A stretch of 64,000 nt of DNA from the NCBI RefSeq assembly GCF_014764405.1, contig NZ_CP061725.1:6510001-6574000 (forward strand). Reading direction: 5' to 3'. The stretch comes from Micromonospora craniellae (GTDB lineage Bacteria > Actinomycetota > Actinomycetes > Mycobacteriales > Micromonosporaceae). The translations under genes and the position numbers were made by a program. The notes beneath the pieces are model-generated. The model searched no databases. It saw only the letters and a list, made by a program, of their open reading frames with translations, and had not been told where the DNA came from. Below are positions 16,713 through 24,558 of this stretch, piece after piece; the first letter of the stretch is position 1; every line of letters begins with the position of its first letter.

Positions 16713-17660
16713 GTGGACCGGGGACTGGATGTCGTCGACTTCCACCTGCATTTCCGCATCGGCGCCGACGAGACGGTCCACGCCTGCGAGGAGGCCGCCG
16801 GGATGCACCCCGGCGGGGCACCCGAACGGGCCGCCCGCGCCGCCGCCTCCGCCCCGTACGCGCGGGCGTGGCGGCAGGCGTGGTCGTTCCCGGAGCCGGA
16901 GCCGCCCGCCGCGCACTGGCCGGACGAGGCCGACCGGTGGGCCGACGAGCTGCGCCGGGTCGGCGTACGCCGGGCGGTGTTCGTCACCGGCGGCGGCAAC
17001 GACGCGGTGGCCGACGTGGTCGACCGGCACCCGGACCTGCTGCTCGGCTTCGCCCACCACGACCCGTACGCCCCGGACGCCGCCACCGAGCTGGAACGGG
17101 CGGTCACCGAGCGCGGCCTGCGCGGCTTGAAGCTGTTCGCGCCGTTGCTGCGCGGCCCGCTCGACGGGCCGGACCTCGATGCGCTCTGGGGCACCGCCCA
17201 GCGGCTCGGCGTGCCGGTGCTGATCCACATCGGGCACTACGGCAGCGCCGGTGGCCTCACCTTCGGTCGCCACGGCGGCCCGGAGGAGCTGGCCCGGATG
17301 GCCCGCCGGTTCCCGGAGCTGCCGGTGGTGGTGCCGCACTTCGGCGTGCAGTACGTGCAGGAGCTACTCTTCACCGCCTGGGGCTGCCCGAACGTGCACG
17401 TCGACACCTCCGGCTCCAACCAGTGGGTGCGGTGGATGCCGTACAAGCTGACTCTGGAGGACCTGTTCCGGCGCTGCTACGAGACCATCGGCCCGCAGCG
17501 GATCGTGTTCGGCAGCGACTCGTCGTGGTTCCCGCGCGGGTACGTGACCCGGTACCTCGACGACCAGCTGCGCATCTGCCGGGAACTGGGCCTGCCCGAC
17601 GACCACCTGCGCGCGATCTTCGCCGGTAACGCCGAGCGCCTGCTCGGGCTCGACGACTGA
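16713..17660 (+). CDS. Amidohydrolase-2 family metal-dependent hydrolase/decarboxylase
   Basis: A 315-residue TIM-barrel protein of the amidohydrolase-2 type. Motifs: DFHLHF near the N-terminus (metal HxH), VLIHIGHYG (mid-barrel His), VVPHFG, and FGSDSSWFPRG (catalytic Asp) near residue 268, ending GNAERLLGL as in the family. Members hydrolyse lactones and amides or decarboxylate aromatic acids. GTG 16713 has GGAGG at 7 bases; GTG 16707 overlaps the previous stop but is too close to that site. It belongs to the same transcription unit as the creatininase-like and lyase genes. Confidence 0.85.
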   Translation: MDRGLDVVDFHLHFRIGADETVHACEEAAGMHPGGAPERAARAAASAPYARAWRQAWSFPEPEPPAAHWPDEADRWADELRRVGVRRAVFVTGGGNDAVADVVDRHPDLLLGFAHHDPYAPDAATELERAVTERGLRGLKLFAPLLRGPLDGPDLDALWGTAQRLGVPVLIHIGHYGSAGGLTFGRHGGPEELARMARRFPELPVVVPHFGVQYVQELLFTAWGCPNVHVDTSGSNQWVRWMPYKLTLEDLFRRCYETIGPQRIVFGSDSSWFPRGYVTRYLDDQLRICRELGLPDDHLRAIFAGNAERLLGLDD

Positions 17661-17725
17661 CCGGCCGACCGTCCGGGCCGGCCCCGCGCCGACCCGGCCT
17701 GGAGAAGGAAGTAGGGAACTCCGTC

Positions 17726-19186
17726 ATGAGCACACCCGCGCTGACCACCTACCAGCGGCACCACCTGCGTCCCACCTACGACCACCACGTCGGGTACCTG
17801 TTCCCGGCGATGGTGCGGGCCAGCCAGGCGCACGTGGTGATGCTGACCGAGCAGGGGTTGATCCCCGCCGAGCGGGGCGCCCGGTTGCTGCGCGGACTGG
17901 CCGAGCTGCGTGCCGACCCGGCCGACGCGCCGCCCTTCGACGGCACCTTCGAGGACACGTACTACCTGGTGGAGAAGCGGCTCGCGGCGGCCTGCGGGGT
18001 ACCCACCTCGGAGCTGGACGTGCAGATGGCGCGCAGCCGCAACGACCTCGACGCCGGGGTGTTCCGGATGCTGCTGCGCGACCAGTTGACCGGGGTGCTC
18101 GACCGGGTGCTGGACACCGGGACGGTCGCGCTGGACACCGCGGACCGGTACGCGGACGTGGTGATCACCGGCTACACCCACCGGCGTCCCGCCCAGCCGA
18201 CCACCATCGGGCACGCCCTGGCCGGGTACGCCGAGGCAGTGGCCGGGGAGGCGGTCGCGTACGCCGACCTGATCGAGGCGCTCAACGTCTCGCCGCTGGG
18301 CTCCTGCGCGTTCGCCGGCACCGACCTGGACATCTCCCCCGCCCGGGTGGCCGAGCTGCTCGGCTTCGCCGCCCTGGTGACCAACTCGTACGAGGCGGTG
18401 GCCGGCGCCGACCACCTGGTGCGGGTCGGCACCCTCAACGCCCAGGCGCTGGCCACCGGGGCGCGGCTGGCCCGTACCCTGATGGACTGGCTGAGCTGGC
18501 GGTGGGTGACCACGCCCGGTGACTTCACCCAGGGCAGCAGCATCATGCCGCAGAAGCGCAACCCGGTGGTGCTGGAGCACCTGGTGTCGTACGCGGGGCA
18601 GGCCGCCGCCGACGCCGCCGCGGTGCTGAACAACGTGGGCGCGGCCTGGTGGGAGGACTCGAACAACGCCACCACCGACGTGCAGGTGCGGCTCTGGGAG
18701 AGCAACGACCGGGCGGACCGGTTCTTCGCCCTGCTCGGCGGCTTCCTCGCCGAGATCGCGCCGTTGACTCCGCCGTCGGCGGCCGAGATCGTCGCCTCCG
18801 GGGCCACCACGACCGCCGCCGCCGACGCCCTGACCCGGCACGGTGTGCCGTTCCGGGCCGCGCACTCGGTGGTGGGTCGGCTGGTGCGCGGCGGTGACCC
18901 GCAGGGCTGGACCGCCGACGAGGTGCGGGCCGCCGCCCAGGGACTGGTTCCCGGCGGGCTGGACGACGCTGCCGTCGACGACCTGATCGCCGCCGCCGTC
19001 CGGCCGGAGCTGGTGCTGGGCCGCGCCCAGGCCGACGGGCCGGGCACCGCTGCGGTACGCGCCCAGGTAGCGACACTGCGGGGCAGCTTCGACGCGGTGC
19101 GGGCGCGGCTGGCGGCGGTACGCGACCGACTCGACCGGGCCGACACCGCGCTGGACGCGGTCGCCACCGAACTGGCGGCCCGATGA
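17726..19186 (+). CDS. Argininosuccinate-lyase-like enzyme (fumarase/aspartase superfamily)
   Basis: A 486-residue lyase of the superfamily that splits C-N bonds to release fumarate. It resembles argininosuccinate lyase: ARSRNDLD near residue 100 (canonical GRSRNDQ) and the signature GSSIMPQKRNP at about residues 271-281, with the catalytic Ser in the flexible loop. A biosynthetic ArgH normally sits with arg genes; here it sits in an importer/hydrolase cluster, so a catabolic N-succinyl substrate is more likely. EDDS lyase, an ArgH relative acting on ethylenediamine disuccinate, is one precedent; this is inference. The next gene starts at its stop codon (ATGA). Confidence 0.82.
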   Translation: MSTPALTTYQRHHLRPTYDHHVGYLFPAMVRASQAHVVMLTEQGLIPAERGARLLRGLAELRADPADAPPFDGTFEDTYYLVEKRLAAACGVPTSELDVQMARSRNDLDAGVFRMLLRDQLTGVLDRVLDTGTVALDTADRYADVVITGYTHRRPAQPTTIGHALAGYAEAVAGEAVAYADLIEALNVSPLGSCAFAGTDLDISPARVAELLGFAALVTNSYEAVAGADHLVRVGTLNAQALATGARLARTLMDWLSWRWVTTPGDFTQGSSIMPQKRNPVVLEHLVSYAGQAAADAAAVLNNVGAAWWEDSNNATTDVQVRLWESNDRADRFFALLGGFLAEIAPLTPPSAAEIVASGATTTAAADALTRHGVPFRAAHSVVGRLVRGGDPQGWTADEVRAAAQGLVPGGLDDAAVDDLIAAAVRPELVLGRAQADGPGTAAVRAQVATLRGSFDAVRARLAAVRDRLDRADTALDAVATELAAR

Positions 19187-20100
19187 GCGTGCAGTTGGCG
19201 CGACCCGAGTCGGGCGCGCACACCGACGGGCTGCTGCTCGGCATCGACTTCGGCGGGACCAAGATGGCCGTCGGGGTGGCCGACCGGCAGGGCCGGCTGG
19301 TGGCCCGCGAGCGGGTCCCCACGTACGCCGAACGCAGTGCGCCGCAGGCGCTGGAACGGGCGCTGCACCTGGCCGCCCGGCTGGTGGCCGAGGTGGGCGG
19401 TCCGCTCATGGCCGCCGGGGTGGCCTCCCCCGGGGTGATCCGGCCGGACGGCATCGAGCTGGCGCCGAACGTTCCCGGCTGGGAAGGGCTGCGACTGGCC
19501 GACGCGGTCCGCGACGCCCTCGGCGTCACCGAGGTGGCGGTGGACAACGACCTCAACGCCGCTGCCCTGGCCGAACTACGGCTCGGCGCGTTGCGCGACG
19601 CCGACCCGGGCCTGGTGCTGGGTCTGGGCACCGGCGTGGCGGCGGCGATCACCGTCGGCGGCGCGGTGGTTTCCGGTCACCGGGGCGCCGCCGGTGAGAT
19701 CGGGTACGCGGTCTCCGGCGGCCCGTGGCCGGGCACCATGCTGGAGTTGGACTTCTCCGGCCGGGCCCTGGACGGGCTCGCCGCCGAACTGGGACTCTCC
19801 GGTGGCGCGGCGGCCCTCACCGGGGCGGCCGGACGACCGGGGCCGGAGCGGCGGGCGTTGACCGCCCGGCTCGACGAGTTGGCCCGGCACCTGGTCACGA
19901 GTTGCCTGCTGCTGGACCCGCAGCGGGTGGTGCTGGTCGGCGGGGTGGCCGGCAGCGCCCTGATCCGGGAGCTGCTGGTCGATCGGCTCGCCGAGGTGCT
20001 GCCGCACCGGCCGGAGGTGGTATTGTCCCGGTTCGCCGACGACGCCGCCCTGCTGGGTGCAGTCACCCTTGCCCGGGAGGCGGTGGCGGTCACCGGTTGA
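19183..20100 (+). CDS. ROK-family sugar (or sugar-like) kinase
   Basis: A 305-residue ROK kinase without a DNA-binding domain. The ATP site begins LLGIDFGGTKMAVGV; the catalytic Asp lies in VDNDLNAAALAE; GHRGAAGEIGY is the conserved His/Glu motif. The CxCG zinc motif of glucokinases and N-acetylmannosamine kinases is missing (SGGPWPG instead), so the substrate may not be a common hexose. The ATG overlaps the lyase stop. It closes the cluster that begins with the ROK repressor, and may phosphorylate a released sugar or polyol moiety. Confidence 0.82.
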   Translation: MSVQLARPESGAHTDGLLLGIDFGGTKMAVGVADRQGRLVARERVPTYAERSAPQALERALHLAARLVAEVGGPLMAAGVASPGVIRPDGIELAPNVPGWEGLRLADAVRDALGVTEVAVDNDLNAAALAELRLGALRDADPGLVLGLGTGVAAAITVGGAVVSGHRGAAGEIGYAVSGGPWPGTMLELDFSGRALDGLAAELGLSGGAAALTGAAGRPGPERRALTARLDELARHLVTSCLLLDPQRVVLVGGVAGSALIRELLVDRLAEVLPHRPEVVLSRFADDAALLGAVTLAREAVAVTG

Positions 20101-20146
20101 GCGCCGGAGCGACACTCTCTGGCGAATGGCGCCGCGTCGCCACCAC

Positions 20147-20163
20147 AGGTTAGCCTACCCTAA
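20147..20163. promoter_or_regulatory. IdeR/DmdR-type iron box
   Basis: AGGTTAGCCTACCCTAA matches 15 of 17 positions of the inner part of the actinobacterial DtxR/IdeR/DmdR consensus (TTAGGTTAGGCTAACCTAA). It lies about 70-90 bases before the first exporter gene and 47 bases after the ROK kinase stop, so the exporter pair should be repressed when iron is plentiful. Confidence 0.75.
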
Positions 20164-20233
20164 CTTGGCGAGAGCGAGGCGTGATGGCACAGCCGACGGC
20201 GCGGATCGGCCGCACCGACCGACGGTGGGTGAG

Positions 20234-21922
20234 GTGACCGTGCGAGTCAGCCCGACCGGCCGGTTGTTCGGCGAGATGTTCTGGCGGCAGCGCCGGGACA
20301 CCGCGCTCTGCACCGCCTTCTGGTCGCTGCACCAGGTGTGCGAGGCACTGGTCCCGGTGGCCATCGGCCTGGTCATCGACCAGGCGGTGAGCACCGGGTC
20401 GACCTCGGCGATGATCTGGTCCGTCCTGGGGATCTTCGCGTTGTTCACCGCGCTGACCATGGGCTGGCGGTCCGGGTTCTGGTTCCTGTCCAGGGCGGTG
20501 ACCGAGGAGTCGCACGTCCTGCGGATGCGCGTGGTCCGGCGACTGCTCGGCGGGCAGGGCATCCGCACCGGCCGGCAGAGCGGCGAGCTGCTCTCCATCG
20601 CCACCTCCGACACCCAGGCCGCCGCCGACTCACTGGAGTTGGGCAGCCGGGTGGTGTCCGCGCTGCTGGGGCTGGTCGTCTCCACGATCGTCCTGCTGCG
20701 GATCGACTGGACGCTCGGGCTCGGGCTGGTGATCGGCATCCCGGTGCTGGTGCTGGGCCTGCACGCGCTCGGGCCGCTCGTGGAACGCCACACCTCGGCG
20801 CAGCAGCAGGCCATCGGCCGGGCCGCCGCGACCGCCTCGGACCTGCTGCGCGGGCTCCGACCGCTGCGCGGCTTCGGTGGCGTCGACGAGGCGTCACGGC
20901 GCTACCGCACCGCCAGCCGCACCTCGCTGCGCGCCAACGTCGGCGCGGTCAAGGCCGGCGCCGCGTTCGTCGGCGTGTCGACGTTCACCACCGGCCTGCT
21001 GATCACCGTCGTGGCCGCCCTGGCCGGCTGGTTCGCCCTGGAGGGGCGGATCACGGTCGGGCAGCTCATCACCATCGTCGGCCTGGCCGCCTTCATCACC
21101 GACCCGGTGCTGAACCTGGCCGACTGCGTCTTCCGGCTGGCCACCTCGCGGGCCAGCGCGGCCCGGGTCGCCGAGGTGCTGGCCGCGCCCGAGCGCGCCT
21201 CGTCCGGCGTACGGGCGGCGCAGCCCGGTCCGCTGGTCCTCGACGAGGTGCACACCCCGGGCCTGGACGGCGCCAGTCTCGTGGTGTGGCCCGGGGAGAT
21301 GCTCGGGGTCGTCACCGGGCAGACCAGCACCGCCGACGACGTCACCGACCTCCTGGCCGGAGCACGGGCACCGGAGCGGGGCGAGGTGACCCTGGCCGGC
21401 ACGCCGGTACCGGACCTCGACGTCGCCTCGCTGCGTCAGGTGGTGCTCGTCGAGCCGCACGCGGTCGACCTGTTCGGCGGCACTCTGCGCGAGGTACTGC
21501 AGAGCGGCGACGACCGGGACGACGCCGCGCTGCGACAGAGCATCGCGGCGGCCTCCGTCGACGACCTGCTCGCCGAGGGCGGCCCCGGCCTGGACCGCGA
21601 ACTGCTCGACCACGGGCTGAACCTCTCTGGCGGGCAGCGGCAGCGGATCGCCCTGGCGCGGGCGCTGCTCGCCGACCGGCCGGTCACCGTCTTCCGCGAC
21701 CCGACGACCGCGGTCGACGCGGTGACCGAGCACGCCATCGCCGAGGGGATCCGCTCCCGCCGGGCCGGGGACGCCCGGGCCACCGTGCTGGTCACCACCA
21801 GCGCGCCCCTGCTCGACCGGTGCGACCGCGTCGTCTTCCTCGACGCCGGGCGGGTGACCGCCGTCGGCCGGCACCGGGACCTGCTCGCCCAGTCCGCGTA
21901 CGCCGAGGTGGTCCTGCGATGA
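20234..21922 (+). CDS. ABC exporter half-transporter A (degenerate Walker motifs)
   Basis: A 562-residue half-exporter: N-terminal membrane domain with about six helices (residues 20-300), then an ATPase domain. The signature LSGGQRQRIALARALL and D-loop TTAVDA are canonical, but Walker A reads VVTGQTSTAD (no Lys), Walker B ends VFRDP (no catalytic Glu), the Q-loop is LVEPHAV and the switch His is replaced (VLVTTSAP). It therefore cannot build an active site from its own Walker face but can supply the signature to a partner. The partner is gene B, which it overlaps by 4 bases. GTG 20234 or 20240 starts the conserved part. An iron box lies upstream. Confidence 0.9.
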   Translation: MTVRVSPTGRLFGEMFWRQRRDTALCTAFWSLHQVCEALVPVAIGLVIDQAVSTGSTSAMIWSVLGIFALFTALTMGWRSGFWFLSRAVTEESHVLRMRVVRRLLGGQGIRTGRQSGELLSIATSDTQAAADSLELGSRVVSALLGLVVSTIVLLRIDWTLGLGLVIGIPVLVLGLHALGPLVERHTSAQQQAIGRAAATASDLLRGLRPLRGFGGVDEASRRYRTASRTSLRANVGAVKAGAAFVGVSTFTTGLLITVVAALAGWFALEGRITVGQLITIVGLAAFITDPVLNLADCVFRLATSRASAARVAEVLAAPERASSGVRAAQPGPLVLDEVHTPGLDGASLVVWPGEMLGVVTGQTSTADDVTDLLAGARAPERGEVTLAGTPVPDLDVASLRQVVLVEPHAVDLFGGTLREVLQSGDDRDDAALRQSIAAASVDDLLAEGGPGLDRELLDHGLNLSGGQRQRIALARALLADRPVTVFRDPTTAVDAVTEHAIAEGIRSRRAGDARATVLVTTSAPLLDRCDRVVFLDAGRVTAVGRHRDLLAQSAYAEVVLR

Positions 21923-23661
21923 GCGCGACGACGATCCTGCCGGTCGCCTCCGGCCGGGTGACCGTGGCCACGTTCTGGCGCAACCTGCGCCGCTGTCCGT
22001 TGCTGGCCTGGGCGTCGGTCGTGACGTCCGTCGCGGCGAGCGGCGCGGCGGTGGTGGTGCCGATCCTGCTCGGCCGGCTGGTCGACCTGGTCGTCGCGGG
22101 TGGCAGCGTGGACGCGCTGCTGGCGACCTCGGCCTGGATCCTCGGTGCCGGCCTGATGGCCGCGGTGCTGACCGGCGCCTCCCGGTGGCTGGTCACCGAG
22201 TGGGGCATGCGCGCCTGCGCCGACCTGCGGGAAGAGGTGCTCGACCGGGCCCTGCGGATGGACTCGGCCCGGCTGGAGAGCGCCGGGTCCGGCGACGTCG
22301 CCTCCCGGGTGACCGGGGACGTCGAACAGGTCGCCGACTCGATCCGGCTGGCCGCGGGGATCTTCACCGCCCTGGTCACCGTCGTCATCACGTTCGCCGG
22401 TTTCGCCACCCTCGACTGGCGGATCGCGCTCGCGTTCCTGATCGTCTTCCCGGTGCACGTGCTGAGCCTGCGCCGGTTCGTGCCCCGCGCCAAGCGGCTC
22501 TACGCCGCCGAGCGGGAGGCGGCGGCGGTCCGTACGCAGAGCCTGCTGACCACGTTCACCGGCGCCCGGACGGTGCACGCCTACGGCATGGCGCAGCGGC
22601 AGGGCCAGCGGGTCGACGGGGCGTCGCGCAACGCGGTCACGGCGCGCCTGCGGGCCGTCCGCGGGTTCCTGTGGTTCGCGAACATGATGAACTACGCGGA
22701 GGCGATCGGCCTCACCGCCGTCCTGCTCACCGGCTTCCTGCTGGTCCGGGCGGGTGAGAGCAGCGTCGGTGACGTCACCGCCGCCGCGCTGCTGTTCCAC
22801 CGGCTCTTCGGCCCGCTCGGCATGCTGCTGATCTCGTTCAACGACGTCCAGTCGGCCGGTGCCGCGCTCGCCCGGCTGGTCGGCATCACCGGACTCGACG
22901 TGCCGGAGTCCCGCGCGCGTGCCGGCGACCGGCCGGCGGGCGGGATCGGCGCCAAGGCGATCGGGCACCACTATCCCGGCGGGCCCACCGTGGTCCACGA
23001 CGTCTCCGTGGAGATCGCCGAGGGCGAGTCCCTGGCCGTCGTCGGTGAGAGTGGTGCCGGCAAGACGACGCTGGCGGCCATCCTCGGCGGGGTGTTCCCG
23101 GCCGCCGAGGGCGAGGTGCTGCTGGGCGGCCGACCGATCGCCGACCTGGATCCGGCGGAGCTGCGTCGCACCGTCGGCGTCGTCACCCAGGAGGTGCACG
23201 TCTTCGCCGGTACTCTCGCCGACGATCTGCGGCTGGCTGCGCCGGACGCCGCCGAGGAGCAGCTGTGGGAGGCGCTGCGGCTGGTCGGTGCCGACCAGTG
23301 GGTCGCCGCGCTGCCGGAGGGGCTGCACACCCGGGTCGGCGAGGGCGACCACCCGGTCACCCCGGGGCAGGCGCAACAGGTGGCGCTGGCCCGGGTCGCC
23401 CTGCTCGACCCGCCGATCGTGGTGCTCGACGAGGCGAGTGCCGAGGCGGGCAGCGCCGGTGCCCGACAACTGGAGCTGGCCAGTGCCGCCCTGGTGCGGG
23501 GCCGTACCGCCGTGGTGGTCGCGCACCGGCTGACCCAGGCGCAGAGCTGTGACCGGATCGCGGTGATGGCGCACGGGCGGATCGTCGAGCTGGGCACCCC
23601 GGAGGAACTCGTCGCCGCGGGCGGCCGGTACGCCGAACTCTGGGCGGCCTGGCAGCGCTGA
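21919..23661 (+). CDS. ABC exporter half-transporter B (canonical Walker motifs, degenerate signature)
   Basis: A 580-residue half-exporter with an N-terminal helical membrane domain (residues 20-320) and a C-terminal ATPase. Walker A ESGAGKTT, Q-loop VVTQEVHVFAG, Walker B VVLDEAS and the switch His (VVVAHRLTQ) are intact, while the signature is VTPGQAQQVALARVA and the D-loop region is SAEAGSAG. These defects mirror those of gene A, so an A-B dimer has exactly one fully canonical ATP site. The iron-box context suggests siderophore export, or import in the manner of IrtAB; the choice cannot be made from sequence. Confidence 0.92.
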   Translation: MSATTILPVASGRVTVATFWRNLRRCPLLAWASVVTSVAASGAAVVVPILLGRLVDLVVAGGSVDALLATSAWILGAGLMAAVLTGASRWLVTEWGMRACADLREEVLDRALRMDSARLESAGSGDVASRVTGDVEQVADSIRLAAGIFTALVTVVITFAGFATLDWRIALAFLIVFPVHVLSLRRFVPRAKRLYAAEREAAAVRTQSLLTTFTGARTVHAYGMAQRQGQRVDGASRNAVTARLRAVRGFLWFANMMNYAEAIGLTAVLLTGFLLVRAGESSVGDVTAAALLFHRLFGPLGMLLISFNDVQSAGAALARLVGITGLDVPESRARAGDRPAGGIGAKAIGHHYPGGPTVVHDVSVEIAEGESLAVVGESGAGKTTLAAILGGVFPAAEGEVLLGGRPIADLDPAELRRTVGVVTQEVHVFAGTLADDLRLAAPDAAEEQLWEALRLVGADQWVAALPEGLHTRVGEGDHPVTPGQAQQVALARVALLDPPIVVLDEASAEAGSAGARQLELASAALVRGRTAVVVAHRLTQAQSCDRIAVMAHGRIVELGTPEELVAAGGRYAELWAAWQR

Positions 23662-23787
23662 GAGACGCGGCCACCCGGATGAGCGCCGCGGTGGAACCGG
23701 TCGCGGACGGCTCGGCGCAGGGCGTCGAGCCGCCTCCGTCGACCAACTCCGCCGTGTGCGCGCCGCAGACACACAGGTCGGGGTCGC

Positions 23788-24468
23788 TCAGGCGACGGGT
23801 CGCTCCGCCCGGCCCGCCCAACGGCCCCGCACGTGGCCGATATGCGCCCGCATCAGGCGCTCCAGGCCGACCCGGTCGCCCGCCTCGATGAGGTCGAGCA
23901 ACTCGATGTGCTCCCGCGCGGACGGCACCAGCTCCCCGGTCTCGGCGAGCCGGGTGAGCCCGAACAGCCGCGACTTCGCCCGCAGCTCACCGACGAGCGA
24001 GACCAGGTGGCTGTTGCCCATCAGGGAGAGCAGTTCCAGGTGGAACTGCCGGTCGTGCTCGATGTACGCGATCAGATCCTTCTCCGTGGCCACGTCCACG
24101 ATCCGCTGGGCGAGCGGTCGCAGCCGGGCCAGGTCCTCGGCGGTGGCGACACCGATCACCTTCACCGTGGTCGGCACCTCGATCAGCTGGCGGATCTCGG
24201 TGAGGTTGTCGAGCTCCTTCTCGGACAGCTCGGTGACCCGGAAACCCTTGTTCCGCACCGTCTCGACCAGGCCCTCCTTGACCAGGTCGAGCATCGCCTC
24301 ACGGACCGGTGTGGCGGAGACGCCGAGTTGGGCGGCGAGAGTGGGTGCGGAGTAGACCTCGCCGGGGCGCATCTGCCCGGACACCAGCGCCGCCCGCAGG
24401 GCGTGTGCGACCTGGCCGCGCACGCTCGGGCGCGCTCCCAGGGCCGGCAACTCCAACGAGTCAGTCAT
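23788..24468 (-). CDS. GntR/FCD-family regulator of hydroxyproline catabolism (predicted)
   Basis: A 226-residue GntR regulator: winged helix at residues 10-75 (VRGQVAHALRAALVSGQMRP, YSAPTLAAQLGVSATPVREA) and a C-terminal all-helical FCD domain with the usual Asp/His metal-ligand set (IEHDRQFHLELL). FCD regulators sense carboxylic acids or amino-acid derivatives. It is the last gene of the minus-strand hydroxyproline operon, 90 bases after the dehydrogenase gene, so it probably controls both divergent operons from the 27.9 kb promoter region. ATG 24468 was chosen; an in-frame GTG sits directly before it. Confidence 0.88.
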   Translation of the reverse strand: MTDSLELPALGARPSVRGQVAHALRAALVSGQMRPGEVYSAPTLAAQLGVSATPVREAMLDLVKEGLVETVRNKGFRVTELSEKELDNLTEIRQLIEVPTTVKVIGVATAEDLARLRPLAQRIVDVATEKDLIAYIEHDRQFHLELLSLMGNSHLVSLVGELRAKSRLFGLTRLAETGELVPSAREHIELLDLIEAGDRVGLERLMRAHIGHVRGRWAGRAERPVA

Positions 24469-24558
24469 CACACCACAGCCTCCATAACCGGACATCGTAG
24501 GCGGGGCCACCGGCGGCCGGCGTGCGCTGCCCGGCCGGACACGCGACACCACGGGAGG

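Noticed and set aside
16713..16713. GTG 16707 as amidohydrolase start
   Set aside because: It overlaps the creatininase stop neatly, but the GGAGG site is only about one base away; GTG 16713 has proper spacing.
21436..23772. 778-residue minus-strand open frame opposite exporter gene B
   Set aside because: Same reason: long antisense frames arise from G/C-rich third positions.
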